Source of the DNA: Streptomyces hygroscopicus
Lineage (GTDB): Bacteria > Actinomycetota > Actinomycetes > Streptomycetales > Streptomycetaceae
Direction of reading: 5' to 3'
NCBI GenBank assembly: GCA_002021875.1
Contig: CP018627.1
Location: forward strand, 5,456,001-5,520,000
Length of the DNA stretch: 64,000 nucleotides
The notes below the pieces were generated by a model that saw only the letters and a program-made list of their open reading frames with translations, was not told where the DNA came from and did no database searches. A program made the translations under genes and the position numbers. Shown one piece after another: positions 34,881-43,097 of the stretch (position 1 is its first letter; every line of letters starts with the position of its first letter).

Positions 34881-35397
34881 GGATGACGATGACGGGCCGC
34901 TGCGCCCGCCGGGCGAGCCGCCCCGCGACCGAGCCGAAGATCCGCCCCACCAGCCCATGCGTGGAGCCCACCACAATGGCGTCGGCCGCGTACTCCCGGC
35001 CGACCTCCTCCAGCTCATGGCAGATGTCCCCGCCTCGCTCGACGAGGATCCAGGGCACCTCGGAGAGATGATCGGCACAGGCCAGCTCAAGCCCCAGCAC
35101 CTCGGTGCGGTGATCGGGGACGTCGACGAAGACCGGCGGCTCACAGCCCGCCCACACCGTCGTCGGCAGCCGGTTGGCCACGTGGACGATGATCAGACCT
35201 GAGCCTGAGCGCCGGGCCATGCCGATGGCGTAGGCGAGGGCGCGTTCGCTCGACATGGAGCCGTCGAATCCCACCACAACACCGTGCTGGAACGCTGGAT
35301 CGCAGGAATGACGTGTTTCTTCCGCCGCTTCGGGGGTCGCCATGTGATCGGCGACCCGCTTGCGGTCCGCGGGTTCGGGGATTTCGTGACCGGCCAT
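34876..35397 (-). CDS. Universal stress protein (UspA fold)
   Basis: 173 residues with one Usp domain starting at about residue 38: GVVVGFDGSMSSERALAYAI, GLIIVHVANRLP, then the nucleotide-binding signature VVGSTHGLVGRIFGSVAGRL and PVIVIP. The G-2x-G-9x-G-S/T pattern is present, so ATP binding is likely. The N-terminal 37 residues are an extra charged segment. It lies alone between glmS and a small membrane protein gene, on the opposite strand. The 3' end abuts the degenerate repeat tract. Role: stress or dormancy response, not further defined. Confidence 0.9.
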   Translation of the reverse strand: MAGHEIPEPADRKRVADHMATPEAAEETRHSCDPAFQHGVVVGFDGSMSSERALAYAIGMARRSGSGLIIVHVANRLPTTVWAGCEPPVFVDVPDHRTEVLGLELACADHLSEVPWILVERGGDICHELEEVGREYAADAIVVGSTHGLVGRIFGSVAGRLARRAQRPVIVIP

Positions 35398-35896
35398 CGG
35401 TGTCTCGGCGAAGGATGTCCTCGTGCGGAGGGATCGGCGGGGGCTCAGGTTGGGGGTTGTCGGGGGACTTGAGCTCCGCTGGAGCTCGGGGACGATCTCG
35501 AGGGGTCGAAATCCGTCCGGGATTCATCTTTCCAAGCCCTTACCCCCAAGGGTACGGCGGCATTCCACCACCTGCCCAGAGGTAGCCACGGGAGCGGAGC
35601 CGCCCGAAGCGTTCCCCGGAGCATGCCGGAGGGCGGCCCGTAACGCAATGCCCCAAGTGGTCCCCGCCACGCCCGGGCACCGGCCCGGTGCCCGGCCCGG
35701 CCGGACCGCCGCGGTACGCCGCGCCGCCGCCCGGCAGTGACCTGGGGGCGGGCCGGGCGTTGTAGTAGCGGCAGCCGCTGCGGCGGCCCCGGCCCGACCC
35801 GCTCACCTGCCCGGATCCCCGGCCCGCCGCCCCTCCCCACCCCCGCGCGGAGCGCCCTGCCGACATCTCGCCGGCCGCTCGAGAGGAGCCTTGCCC
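35398..35896. other. Non-coding GC-rich region with a 23-bp palindrome
   Basis: No gene with normal codon use is seen. CCGGGCACCGG and CCGGTGCCCGG (35673-35695) form a perfect palindrome around one C. Upstream promoters for the stress protein (leftward) and the small membrane protein (rightward) should be here, but I cannot place -10/-35 elements. Confidence 0.5.
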
Positions 35897-36259
35897 GTGT
35901 CCGTCGCCCGCGAGTACGACGCCCCCGGCGACACGGCCGGGACACCCGGACGGCCCCATATTCCAAGCCCCGCTCGAGCCCCGGTCCAGCCCACCGCTAG
36001 CGACGCGGTGAGCGAGGTGATCCGCTGGGCGGCTTTCGGCTGCGCCGTGGTCCCCGTCGTCCTGCTCATGTGCGGATTACCCGTCGGCGGCGCCCTGGGT
36101 GCCGGTGCGGGTCTGGCCGCCGTGACGGCCGCCAGCCGCGCCCTGCTCCGCCATTCCGAGCGCACCGCGGCCCGGCTGGACGCGGATGGCGTCAGCCCGC
36201 ACCGGGGCCGCCACGGCCGTACGGGGATCGGCGCGCACCGGGGCGGCCGCCGCGTCTGA
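35897..36259 (+). CDS. Small conserved membrane protein upstream of adpA
   Basis: 120 residues from GTG 35897, which has GAGAGGAG about eight bases upstream; TTG 35891 is an alternative. Two hydrophobic segments span about 40-85 (IRWAAFGCAVVPVVLLMCGL and VGGALGAGAGLAAVTAASRA). The ends are Pro-rich (N) and His/Arg/Gly-rich (C: PHRGRHGRTGIGAHRGGRRV). I recall similar proteins beside adpA in other Streptomyces, but no function is known. Predicted to be in the cytoplasmic membrane with both ends probably inside. Confidence 0.7.
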   Translation: MSVAREYDAPGDTAGTPGRPHIPSPARAPVQPTASDAVSEVIRWAAFGCAVVPVVLLMCGLPVGGALGAGAGLAAVTAASRALLRHSERTAARLDADGVSPHRGRHGRTGIGAHRGGRRV

Positions 36260-36755
36260 GGACGCGCGAAGGGACCGGGGCCGGGGACGCGGTCCGTAGC
36301 GCTCCGTACACTCAGCGCTGATGGAGCGCCGCTGGAGCGTCGCTCGAGCCCGGAGATGTACGAGCCGGCCGTACGCCGGTCGCATGACGCATCCGTACGC
36401 GTGCGCCCGCTTGTTTTAAGCCAACTTCGGGCCACACTTCTTCCCTTGGCAAACGCCGTGCTCAACACCCGTCCGGCCAGCGTGGAAAGGGGTCAGCGGC
36501 ACACGTACCCCCTACGGGAAGTGGGTGTCCGCACAAGGCGTACTTCACAGCGAGGGCTACGAGTGCAACGCTTCGTGATCGAATGCTTCGCGCCAAGTTC
36601 CCATGTCGACATAGTGGCGGGTGGTGAACTGGTCACGGCGACCACACGCGACACAGTAGATTCGATCTTGGCCATGACCGGCGGGGGAACCGTTCAGGAC
36701 CGAGGGGAAACGTGCAGGACCGAGAGGACGCGACCACCGAGGGGGGCTTAGTGCC
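36260..36755 (+). promoter_or_regulatory. Long adpA upstream region
   Basis: About 500 bp without a convincing gene; open frames here use poor codons. It is less GC-rich than the flanks (CTTGTTTTAAGCCAAC, CGACATAGTGGCGGG). adpA genes in Streptomyces have long control regions bound by AdpA itself and gamma-butyrolactone receptors. TGGCGGGTGG near 36613 loosely resembles the AdpA consensus. No element is certain. Confidence 0.4.
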
Positions 36756-38078
36756 ATGAGCCAGGACTCCACGACCGTACCGGAGACCTCGCGCAAGCTC
36801 TCCGGACGCCGGCGACGAGAAATCGTCGCGGTGCTGCTGTTCAGCGGCGGCCCCATCTTCGAAAGCTCCATCCCGCTCTCCGTCTTCGGTATCGACCGGC
36901 AGGACGCCGGAGTCCCTCGGTACCGATTGCTGGTGTGCGCGGGCGAAGATGTGCCACTGCGAACGACTGGCGGACTGGAACTGACCGCACCATACGGCCT
37001 GGAGGCACTCTCCCGGGCCGGCACCGTCGTCGTACCGGCCTGGCGGTCGATAACCCAGCCGCCACCGGCCGCCGCGCTCGACGCGCTGCGCCGCGCGCAC
37101 GAGGAGGGCGCGCGGATCGTGGGCCTGTGCACCGGGGCCTTCGTACTGGCCGCCGCCGGGCTGCTGGACGGCCGCCCGGCGACCACCCACTGGATGTACG
37201 CGCCGACGCTCGCCAAGCGCTATCCGTCGGTCCATGTGGACCCCCGCGAGCTCTTCGTCGACGACGGCGACGTACTGACCTCGGCGGGCACCGCCGCCGG
37301 GATCGATCTGTGCCTGCACATCGTGCGCACCGACCACGGCGCGGACGCCGCCGGCGCCCTCGCCCGGCGCCTGGTCGTCCCGCCACGCCGCAGCGGAGGG
37401 CAGGAGCGCTATCTGGACAGGTCGTTACCAGAGGAGATCGGGGCGGATCCGCTCGCCGAGGTGGTGGCGTGGGCGCTCGAGCATCTGCACGAGCAGTTCG
37501 ACGTCGAGGCCCTGGCGGCCCGCGCCTATATGAGCCGCAGAACCTTCGACCGCAGGTTCCGCTCGCTCACTGGGAGCGCTCCACTGCAGTGGCTGATCAC
37601 CCAGCGGGTGCTGCAGGCGCAGCGGCTCCTGGAGACCTCCGACTACTCGGTCGACGAGGTCGCGGGCCGCTGCGGCTTCCGTTCGCCGGTCGCGCTGCGC
37701 GGGCACTTCCGGCGGCAGCTCGGGTCCTCCCCGGCCGCCTACCGGGCCGCGTACCGCGCCCGCAGGCCCCAGGGCGGGCCGGTGGAGCGTACGGACCGCC
37801 CCGACCGCCTGGAGCGGCTGGAGCGGGCCGACCGGCCCGACCGCGCCGAGGTGATCGAACCCCGCTCGGGCGACCACTCCCTGCCGCTGCGGCGGCAGGG
37901 CGCGCCCGGCGGTCCCACCGGTCACTCGGGGCATCCTCCGCACCACCATCACGCTCCGCATCCGGACCCTGGCAAACCGGAGTCGGACGCCTACGCCCCA
38001 CGGCTGCCCGAACAGGCGACGGGCCGCGCTCCGGGCCGTCCGTCCCTGCCCGGCCAGCGGGAACGCCCCGTAGGGTGA
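36756..38078 (+). CDS. adpA: AdpA, global developmental regulator (AraC/GATase1)
   Basis: 440 residues. The N-terminal 200 are a DJ-1/PfpI (GATase1-like) dimerisation domain: LFSGGPIFESSIPLSVFGID and VGLCTGAFVLAAAGLLDG. The C-terminal AraC HTH pair is at about 245-330: EALAARAYMSRRTFDRRF and EVAGRCGFRSPVALRGHF. After it comes a disordered Arg/Pro/His-rich tail. Codon 224 (37425-37427) is TTA, between the two domains, where AdpA proteins are known to carry their bldA-dependent codon. AdpA controls hundreds of genes for aerial growth, secreted enzymes and antibiotics. Oligoribonuclease follows after five bases, the conserved adpA-ornA arrangement. Confidence 0.96.
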   Translation: MSQDSTTVPETSRKLSGRRRREIVAVLLFSGGPIFESSIPLSVFGIDRQDAGVPRYRLLVCAGEDVPLRTTGGLELTAPYGLEALSRAGTVVVPAWRSITQPPPAAALDALRRAHEEGARIVGLCTGAFVLAAAGLLDGRPATTHWMYAPTLAKRYPSVHVDPRELFVDDGDVLTSAGTAAGIDLCLHIVRTDHGADAAGALARRLVVPPRRSGGQERYLDRSLPEEIGADPLAEVVAWALEHLHEQFDVEALAARAYMSRRTFDRRFRSLTGSAPLQWLITQRVLQAQRLLETSDYSVDEVAGRCGFRSPVALRGHFRRQLGSSPAAYRAAYRARRPQGGPVERTDRPDRLERLERADRPDRAEVIEPRSGDHSLPLRRQGAPGGPTGHSGHPPHHHHAPHPDPGKPESDAYAPRLPEQATGRAPGRPSLPGQRERPVG

Positions 38079-38083
38079 GACGT

Positions 38084-38692
38084 ATGAACGATCGCATGGT
38101 GTGGATCGACTGCGAGATGACCGGGCTCTCGCTGGCGAACGACGCGCTTATCGAGGTGGCCGCACTGGTCACGGACTCCGAGCTCAACATCCAGGGCGAG
38201 GGAGTGGACATCGTTGTCCGGCCCCCCGCGGAAGCGCTGGTCACCATGCCCGAGGTGGTGCGCGACATGCACACCACCTCCGGCCTGCTCGCCGAGCTCG
38301 AGGGCGGGACCACGCTCGAGGACGCCCAGGACCAGGTCCTGGCCTACATCCGCGAGCACGTCCCCGAGGCCGGCAAGGCCCCGCTGTGCGGAAACTCGGT
38401 CGGCACCGACCGGGGCTTCCTCCTCCGGGACATGCCGACGCTCGAGAGCTACCTCCACTACCGGATCGTCGACGTCTCCTCGATCAAGGAGCTGGCCCGC
38501 CGCTGGTATCCGCGGGCCTACTTCAACAGCCCCAAGAAGAACGGCAACCACCGCGCGCTCGCGGACATCCACGAGTCCATCGCCGAGCTGCGCTACTACC
38601 GTGAAGCGATCTTCGTTCCCGCGCCCGGCCCGGACTCGGACACGGCGAAGACCATCGCGGCCAAGCACGTCCTGCCCGCCCGGCAGACCTGA
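38084..38692 (+). CDS. orn: Oligoribonuclease
   Basis: 202 residues. DEDDh exonuclease motifs are intact: WIDCEMTGLSL (DxE), GNSVGTDRGFL (Asp), and NHRALADIHESIAELRYYRE (His and Asp). It degrades 2-5 nucleotide RNAs and dinucleotides such as pGpG to mononucleotides, and it is needed for normal development in Streptomyces. The start is five bases from the adpA stop, with AGGGTGAGA as ribosome site, so it is probably cotranscribed with adpA. The C-terminal extension VPAPGPDSDTAKTIAAKHVL is typical of actinobacterial members. A 14-bp hairpin follows. Confidence 0.96.
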   Translation: MNDRMVWIDCEMTGLSLANDALIEVAALVTDSELNIQGEGVDIVVRPPAEALVTMPEVVRDMHTTSGLLAELEGGTTLEDAQDQVLAYIREHVPEAGKAPLCGNSVGTDRGFLLRDMPTLESYLHYRIVDVSSIKELARRWYPRAYFNSPKKNGNHRALADIHESIAELRYYREAIFVPAPGPDSDTAKTIAAKHVLPARQT

Positions 38693-38710
38693 CCCGGGCC
38701 GGCCCGACCC

Positions 38711-38751
38711 GGTGCTCGCTCCCGACACCCCGAAAGCCGGGAGCGAGCACC
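38711..38751 (+). terminator. orn terminator hairpin
   Basis: GGTGCTCGCTCCCG pairs with CGGGAGCGAGCACC (14 bp) around a 13-base loop, 18 bases after the orn stop. Confidence 0.85.
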
Positions 38752-38803
38752 CCTTCGGACCCTGTACACTTTTTCTCGGCCGGTGCGGAAAGCGCCGGTC
38801 ATG

Positions 38804-38876
38804 GTGGGTATAGCTCAGCTGGTAGAGCACCTGGTTGTGGTCCAGGATGTCGCGGGTTCGAGTCCCGTTACTCACC
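38804..38876 (+). tRNA. tRNA-His (GTG)
   Basis: Full cloverleaf of 73 bases. The acceptor arm GTGGGTA pairs with TACTCAC (one G-U). The anticodon loop reads TTGTGGT with GTG at 38837-38839, and the T arm is CGGGTTCGAGTCCCG. The base before position 1 is G and the discriminator is C, the special G-1:C73 identity of tRNA-His. CCA is not encoded. A hairpin terminator follows. Its 3' end is at the boundary of the accessory segment and would be a suitable integration site. Confidence 0.97.
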
Positions 38877-38883
38877 CTCTGCG

Positions 38884-38923
38884 AAGAGGCCGCTGACCTG
38901 TGTAAGTGGGACAGCGGCCTCTT
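38884..38923 (+). terminator. tRNA-His terminator
   Basis: AAGAGGCCGCTG pairs exactly with CAGCGGCCTCTT around a 16-base loop, followed by TCTCG. It lies eight bases after the tRNA. Confidence 0.85.
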
Positions 38924-38949
38924 TCTCGTATCTCCCTGCAGCCACACCG

Positions 38950-39387
38950 GTGGCCACCCGGGATCTTGAGAAGGCTCTCCCTTCCCTCCACGCCCTCTGC
39001 CCCCGTCCGGCCACCCGTCCGCCGGCCAGCGAAGAACGGGACCAACGCCCCATCGACATCCAGACGATGCGTACCAGTACGCGCCGTCTGCTCGCCGAGG
39101 ACACCGAACTCCCCACGGCCGAGGAACTGGAGACGCTCACCCTCCGGCTGCGCGGGCACATCATGGTCGCCGTCCCCGAAGTCGAGCAGCTGGCCGGCAG
39201 TCTCCCCGAGGACGACACGCGGTGCGCCTGCGCACGTGCCTGCGCACGCGCCTGCATCGGCGAGGCCCGCATGCGGACGCGCCTGGAACCCGGCGCCACG
39301 CTGCCCGCCAAAGTCGCGCACGCCCAGCGGCTCGCCCGCTCCGTCAACGCCCTGTGCGACCGCTACGAGAACCTCGGCGGGAGCTGA
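38950..39387 (+). CDS. DUF6415-family protein
   Basis: Up to 145 residues from GTG 38950; the true start may be later (for example ATG 39067), as no ribosome site is clear. The conserved part reads RRLLAEDTELPTAEELETLT, RGHIMVAVPEVEQLAG, then CARACIGEARMRTRLEPG and RLARSVNALCDRYENLGG. This matches DUF6415 proteins, common in actinomycete integrative elements and regulator clusters. An Ala-Cys-Ala-Arg run (CACARACARACIGEA) is duplicated relative to the usual single CARAC or CAxAC, coded by a short DNA repeat (39227-39260). It lies right after tRNA-His. Function unknown; the Cys residues could bind metal. Confidence 0.65.
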   Translation: MATRDLEKALPSLHALCPRPATRPPASEERDQRPIDIQTMRTSTRRLLAEDTELPTAEELETLTLRLRGHIMVAVPEVEQLAGSLPEDDTRCACARACARACIGEARMRTRLEPGATLPAKVAHAQRLARSVNALCDRYENLGGS

Positions 39388-39389
39388 CC

Positions 39390-39637
39390 GTGTCATCCCG
39401 CGTCGAGTGGCGGTGGCGCGATGAGGGCAGCAGCTACGGCCACTCCCAGAATGCCGTCGTCACGGCCCCGAGTTTGCGAGGCCCGGCCGCCGAGACCGAA
39501 TGGCGCGCAGTCCTGGAGCACGCCACAGGGTGCCTGGCCTGCCGGACGCCTGGCGCCGCGGTTCGGAGGGCGAGCGGCTGCTCAGCGTCTACGAGGAGAC
39601 TGCGCGGCAGGACCGGTCGGGAGGCGACGGCGAATGA
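39390..39637 (+). pseudogene. Frameshifted small CxxC protein
   Basis: From GTG 39390, two bases after DUF6415, the frame reads SSRVEWRWRDEGSSYG and VLEHATGCLACRTPGA. It then stays open but turns Arg-rich and unnatural. In another frame the sequence GSEGERLLSVYEETARQDRS, ending with TGA at 39635-39637, gives the natural end for this kind of small protein (CxxC followed by a Cys-Ser-Glu-Gly-Glu-Arg helix). About two bases seem lost near 39550-39560. Such CxxC proteins often accompany DUF6415 genes. The call rests on codon quality, not on an alignment. Confidence 0.4.
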
Positions 39638-39818
39638 GGCACCGTCGCCAGGCGTCGGGCTGTACGGGCCGGGCCGCTCGTCTTCCGCGCCGCCCGGATG
39701 GGCCTGCGTGAATTCTTCACGGCGATCGTCAATGCCCCCTCCCGGCCGCGGCCGGGAGGGGGCATCTCCTCGTGCTCTTGCTGACCCCGGTCTGGGGCAC
39801 ACATCTACTCGATGCCGC

Positions 39819-40577
39819 TTACGGCTCCGGGTCCAGCGGAATCTGAAGGGTCACGAGTGCGCCTGCGCGCCTGACGACGACCGGGTAGGTGGCGCCCGAC
39901 CTCTTACCGCTGAGGACCGCATCGAGGTCGTTGACGGTGGGGGTGGGGATTCCCGCGACTTCGGTGATGACATCACCGGGCAGAAGTCCTGCGGCTTCGG
40001 TGCTGCTGCCCGGGTCGACGGCGAGCACTCGTACGCCTCCGCCCGCAGGGCTGGTGTTCTTGAGGTTGCCCGCGATGATGCCCTGGATGCCGGGGGCGAT
40101 GTACACGGTGAGCGGCTGGGTCACCCCGTTCAGGGTGAAGCTCCCGGTGAACGTCCCCCCGGCCAGAGGAGCATCGCTGTCTGCGACGACGTGGACGGTG
40201 AAGGGCCGGATGAAGTCCCAAGTGCTGGCCGAGCCCTGCGCGGTGGCGGACCTGCCGTCCCCGGCGATCTGCACCGGGCACGACATCCCTGTGCATCGCA
40301 GATCCAGTCCGACAATGCGAGTGTGCGGCGGTGCCTGGATGCTGATGGAGCTGGGCTGGTGGTACCGCTGCCCGTCCGGCGGATAGTCGACAGTCTTCGC
40401 CGGCCCGCCTGCGTCCAGGCTGGGGACGTTCTGCTGAGGGGGCAGGGAACGCACCTGAGAGGAGGCGGACGCCGCTGCCGACGCGGAAAACGCAGTGGCG
40501 GGTACAGCCGCTCCGGCTGCGAGCAGAGCGGTGCCCAGGGCGAGAACGCCCCAGGCCCGGCCAAACTTACCGATCAT
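39819..40577 (-). CDS. Secreted PDZ-domain protein
   Basis: 252 residues. A signal peptide covers about 1-38 (WGVLALGTALLAAGAAVPAT). The middle is a beta-rich domain of unknown type with one disulfide-capable Cys pair (LRCTGMSCPVQI). The C-terminal 85 residues form a PDZ domain: GVRVLAVDPGSSTEAAGLLP, GDVITEVAGIPTPTVNDLDA and GATYPVVVRRAGALVTLQIP. No protease triad is present, so it is not an HtrA enzyme; it may be an envelope scaffold. The start overlaps by 11 bases the end of an orphan coding fragment on the same strand. Confidence 0.8.
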   Translation of the reverse strand: MIGKFGRAWGVLALGTALLAAGAAVPATAFSASAAASASSQVRSLPPQQNVPSLDAGGPAKTVDYPPDGQRYHQPSSISIQAPPHTRIVGLDLRCTGMSCPVQIAGDGRSATAQGSASTWDFIRPFTVHVVADSDAPLAGGTFTGSFTLNGVTQPLTVYIAPGIQGIIAGNLKNTSPAGGGVRVLAVDPGSSTEAAGLLPGDVITEVAGIPTPTVNDLDAVLSGKRSGATYPVVVRRAGALVTLQIPLDPEP

Positions 40578-40809
40578 CGGGACCCTTCCTGATCGTAGAG
40601 CCCCAAATGTCCCAGTCGAGGCCAGAGCTCAGCTCGAATTTGGGTGGTGTACGGCCTGCTTCACCGCGGCCGGCCTGGATCGCTTCGGCGGCACGCCAGC
40701 GAATCCACTGGGCGGTGTGCTCTTCGCCGTCGAGGCCACGGAGCTTGGCGTGCTCGGCGTCGGCCGCTTTCTGCGGTTGACGCGTCTGCCGGAGATCTCC
40801 ACGGGCGGA
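40567..40809 (-). pseudogene. Orphan C-terminal coding fragment
   Basis: Eighty codons run from just after a TGA (40810-40812) to TAA at 40567-40569, with no start codon. The translation includes KAADAEHAKLRGLDGEEHTA, then QWIRWRAAEAIQAGRGEAGR and SSGLDWDIWGSTI. Composition is natural (balanced, Trp-rich, helical), unlike the other frames, so this looks like the 3' end of a lost gene. I do not recognise the family. The overlap with the PDZ gene start suggests the two were once translationally coupled. Confidence 0.4.
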
Positions 40810-40820
40810 TCATCGGCCGG

Positions 40821-41474
40821 TCACCACGCGCCCCTTCGTTTGACCTGCGGGCCGGGCCCGATGACGTGAGGACGGCTCCCGCGAGGGCCCCTCAGCCCAA
40901 GGTCTTCGACTCCCAACCCGAGGCCCGGCAGCCAGCTCGGCAGCGGAAGCTCAGCGAGCATCACGGCGAAGAGCGGAGAGTCCGGGAAGGGCTGGCGCTC
41001 CCCCACCTTCCGGAAGCCCCAGGACTCGTACAGGGCCTGCACCCGGGGATGTTCGGTGTCCACGAGCAGGACCGCAAGGACCTCGTCCCGCCCTGCCATC
41101 AGCGTGCGGGTCAGCCGCTCGGCCAGTCCCCGCTTGCGCCACTCCGGGATCACGGCCAGCTCGGAATACGAGAAGGTCAAGTCCTTCTCCGGCGCCGGGT
41201 CAAGGTAGTCGCGCCACCACTCACGACCGGGGCTGGCCGGGGCGCCGTACGCGAAGCCCACTGCCTTGTCGCCGTCGAACGCGATCACGCAGGAGAACCC
41301 GGGGAGGCCGCCCCAGTGGTCGACGAACCAGGGGAAGCGCTGATCGAACTCATCCTCCATCGCCTCGCCTTGGGCGTCGGCGTGCACATCGATCAGCGTC
41401 TGGCGGATCTCCGGAAGGTCCGCGTGGGTGAAGTGGCGGACGTCCAGACCAGCGGCACTCAAGATCGGCTCCAT
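40821..41474 (-). CDS. GNAT-family acetyltransferase
   Basis: 217 residues from ATG 41474. The GNAT core is clear: FSCVIAFDGDKAVGFAYGAP, FSYSELAVIPEWRKRGLAER (acetyl-CoA pyrophosphate loop R-K-R-G-L-A) and ALYESWGFRKVGE. The C-terminal 40 residues are a Gly/Pro/Arg tail of uncertain value, possibly read-through after a damaged end. Substrate unknown. The start overlaps the end of a truncated XRE-type regulator remnant by 16 bases, so the pair was once coupled, a common XRE-GNAT arrangement in Streptomyces. Confidence 0.82.
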   Translation of the reverse strand: MEPILSAAGLDVRHFTHADLPEIRQTLIDVHADAQGEAMEDEFDQRFPWFVDHWGGLPGFSCVIAFDGDKAVGFAYGAPASPGREWWRDYLDPAPEKDLTFSYSELAVIPEWRKRGLAERLTRTLMAGRDEVLAVLLVDTEHPRVQALYESWGFRKVGERQPFPDSPLFAVMLAELPLPSWLPGLGLGVEDLGLRGPRGSRPHVIGPGPQVKRRGAW

Positions 41475-42005
41475 TCGGATCGGTAGCGGTCTGCCCACTC
41501 CCGGGCGACACTCGCGTCCGGGGCAAGGGTGATCAAGTCCCGGTAGTAGTCGCCGAGGAGGGAACGCATCCGTCCGGGGATCGGGTGTCCGGCCATCAGC
41601 GTGAAGACAGTGGAGGCCGTGGCGCACGCCTGGTCGATGTCACGCTGATGAAGCTGGGTCGGGGCGAGCCGGGCGGTGGCCAGGGCGCGGTTGCGGCGGA
41701 ACTCCTTCGGGATGCTCGCCAGGGCCTGGTGAGAGGCGGCCTCGCCCTCCACGGGTTCGCCGATCTTGTCCCGGGCGATGGCCGTCGCCTGGGCCGCATA
41801 GCCGCAGTGGACGGCCTCGGTGTACGCACCGCGATGATGGGAGAGGCTGGAGTACAGGTTCCAGGCTTCCAGCTCGGCAGTGGGGTCCTCAGTGGCGACA
41901 ACACCCGAGGCCGGGGGCTGCTGTTGGTCGACGCCCTCACGGACCGATGGGGGACGGACCGGTACCGCTGGGGCAAGCAGGTCTGGGGTGAGCTGAAGTG
42001 CGATT
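41459..42005 (-). pseudogene. 5'-truncated XRE-type regulator, TPR-like C-terminal part
   Basis: The frame is open on the minus strand from just after a TGA near 42006 and has no start until GTG 41752. It reads TEDPTAELEAWNLYSSLSHH, AYTEAVHCGYAAQATAIARD, then RRNRALATARLAPTQLHQRD and PIPGRMRSLLGDYYRDLITL. This is the helical repeat part found at the C-terminus of Streptomyces XRE-type regulators; the N-terminal HTH is missing. The segment 41459-41752 alone could still be translated as a 97-residue protein. It overlaps the GNAT gene. Confidence 0.55.
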
Positions 42006-42081
42006 GATCATCCGCAGCAACGAGCACCCGCAGCACGGCCGTCCGCGTGGCCTCACCGCCTTGTATCCAGGGGAACCCTGG

Positions 42082-42273
42082 TCAACCGTCACCGCTGGTC
42101 CGGTTCAGGCTTCGGCGCCGGTTCTTCCGGGAGCGCCGCAACTGCTCCCCCACGGCAAGCGTCACGGTCGCCACGACGCGGGCCCAGCGGGGCCCGCCGC
42201 GTTCGGCCCACACCACACACGCACATCCGCCGATGGCAAGTGCCAAGGCGCCGAGCAGCACCAGAACAGTCAT
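42082..42273 (-). CDS. Small single-pass membrane protein
   Basis: 63 residues: a hydrophobic N-terminus (MTVLVLLGALALAIGGCACV) followed by a basic end (RRSRKNRRRS). AGGGGTAGGGA lies just before the ATG, a good ribosome site, and codon use is normal. Small proteins of this type often accompany XRE regulators in Streptomyces clusters; the truncated XRE remnant lies 77 bp downstream. No function is known. Confidence 0.5.
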   Translation of the reverse strand: MTVLVLLGALALAIGGCACVVWAERGGPRWARVVATVTLAVGEQLRRSRKNRRRSLNRTSGDG

Positions 42274-42438
42274 GTCCCTACCCCTGCATTCGTTCTTACG
42301 GTCCTCCTGACCGTCTCACCAGGGATAGACGTGGCCGAGTTGGGCCGGGTTGCGGGATGCAAGGAACCATGAAGGTTCTCCTCGGCGTGGCACATGATGA
42401 AGGCGGTCGTCCCGTCAGAAGCGAGGTGTCGCGTTCCG

Positions 42439-43053
42439 ATGAAGCGCAAGACCAGAATTCTCCTGGCGGGCCTGGCCTCGGTGGGTGGCGCCATCGTCGG
42501 CGCGGGCATGGTGCACAACCGGCGGCCCGATCGCAGGGAACGCCTTCACGCCACGGTCTACAGCGAGCCCGGCTACATGGGCCGCAACAAGACGCTGACC
42601 TGGACCGGCGGGAAGCGCGAGGTCGTCCCGCTCAGCCGGATAAAGCTGCCGCGCATCGGCTCGATCAGACTGGTGCGGCTCGTCTACCGCTTCCAGCCCG
42701 ATGTGCGGCTGCCGAACCCGTACTTCCTGTGGCACGCCCTCACCGAGCGCCCGGACTCCACGGATCCCGAAGGGGGCATAGCCAGTTTCATCGCCATGCA
42801 CCAGCTCGCCGGGATGTTCTCGGTGGGCTTGTGGGAGCCGGTCCGCGAGTCCGAGGCGCGGTCGGGGGTGCGGCTCTGCGCCGGGCGCCCCGCGCGTGAC
42901 CCGGGGACCCCTTCCGGTAAGGCGGCCTCCGGCGGCTCGCGCTGGCACGACGTCCTGACCAACGCGCCCGATCTCGGCTCCTGGAGTACCCGCGCCCGCT
43001 ACCTCGAACTCGGCTACCACGGCGGGATCGGCGCCCGCGGCGCCCGCCGCTGA
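42439..43053 (+). CDS. Membrane-anchored hypothetical protein with crystallin-like motif
   Basis: 204 residues from ATG 42439 (MKRKTRILLAGLASVGGAIV). One N-terminal hydrophobic segment looks like an uncleaved anchor or signal. The segment HATVYSEPGYMGRNKTLTW followed by LPRIGSIRLVRLVYRF has the spacing of a beta/gamma-crystallin Greek-key motif (Y-x-x-P-x-Y-x-G, then G-S-I-R), but only one motif is visible, so this is a suggestion. Later blocks such as DPEGGIASFIAMHQLAGMFS have no known match to me. It is convergent with the MerR gene. Function unknown. Confidence 0.6.
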   Translation: MKRKTRILLAGLASVGGAIVGAGMVHNRRPDRRERLHATVYSEPGYMGRNKTLTWTGGKREVVPLSRIKLPRIGSIRLVRLVYRFQPDVRLPNPYFLWHALTERPDSTDPEGGIASFIAMHQLAGMFSVGLWEPVRESEARSGVRLCAGRPARDPGTPSGKAASGGSRWHDVLTNAPDLGSWSTRARYLELGYHGGIGARGARR

Positions 43054-43097
43054 CCGGCCGTCTGCCCTGCCTGCTCCCGCGCCGCCGCTACGGTGGA

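Noticed and set aside
36356..36751. 131-residue gene upstream of adpA
   Set aside because: No ribosome site, unnatural composition and overlap with the expected adpA promoter region.
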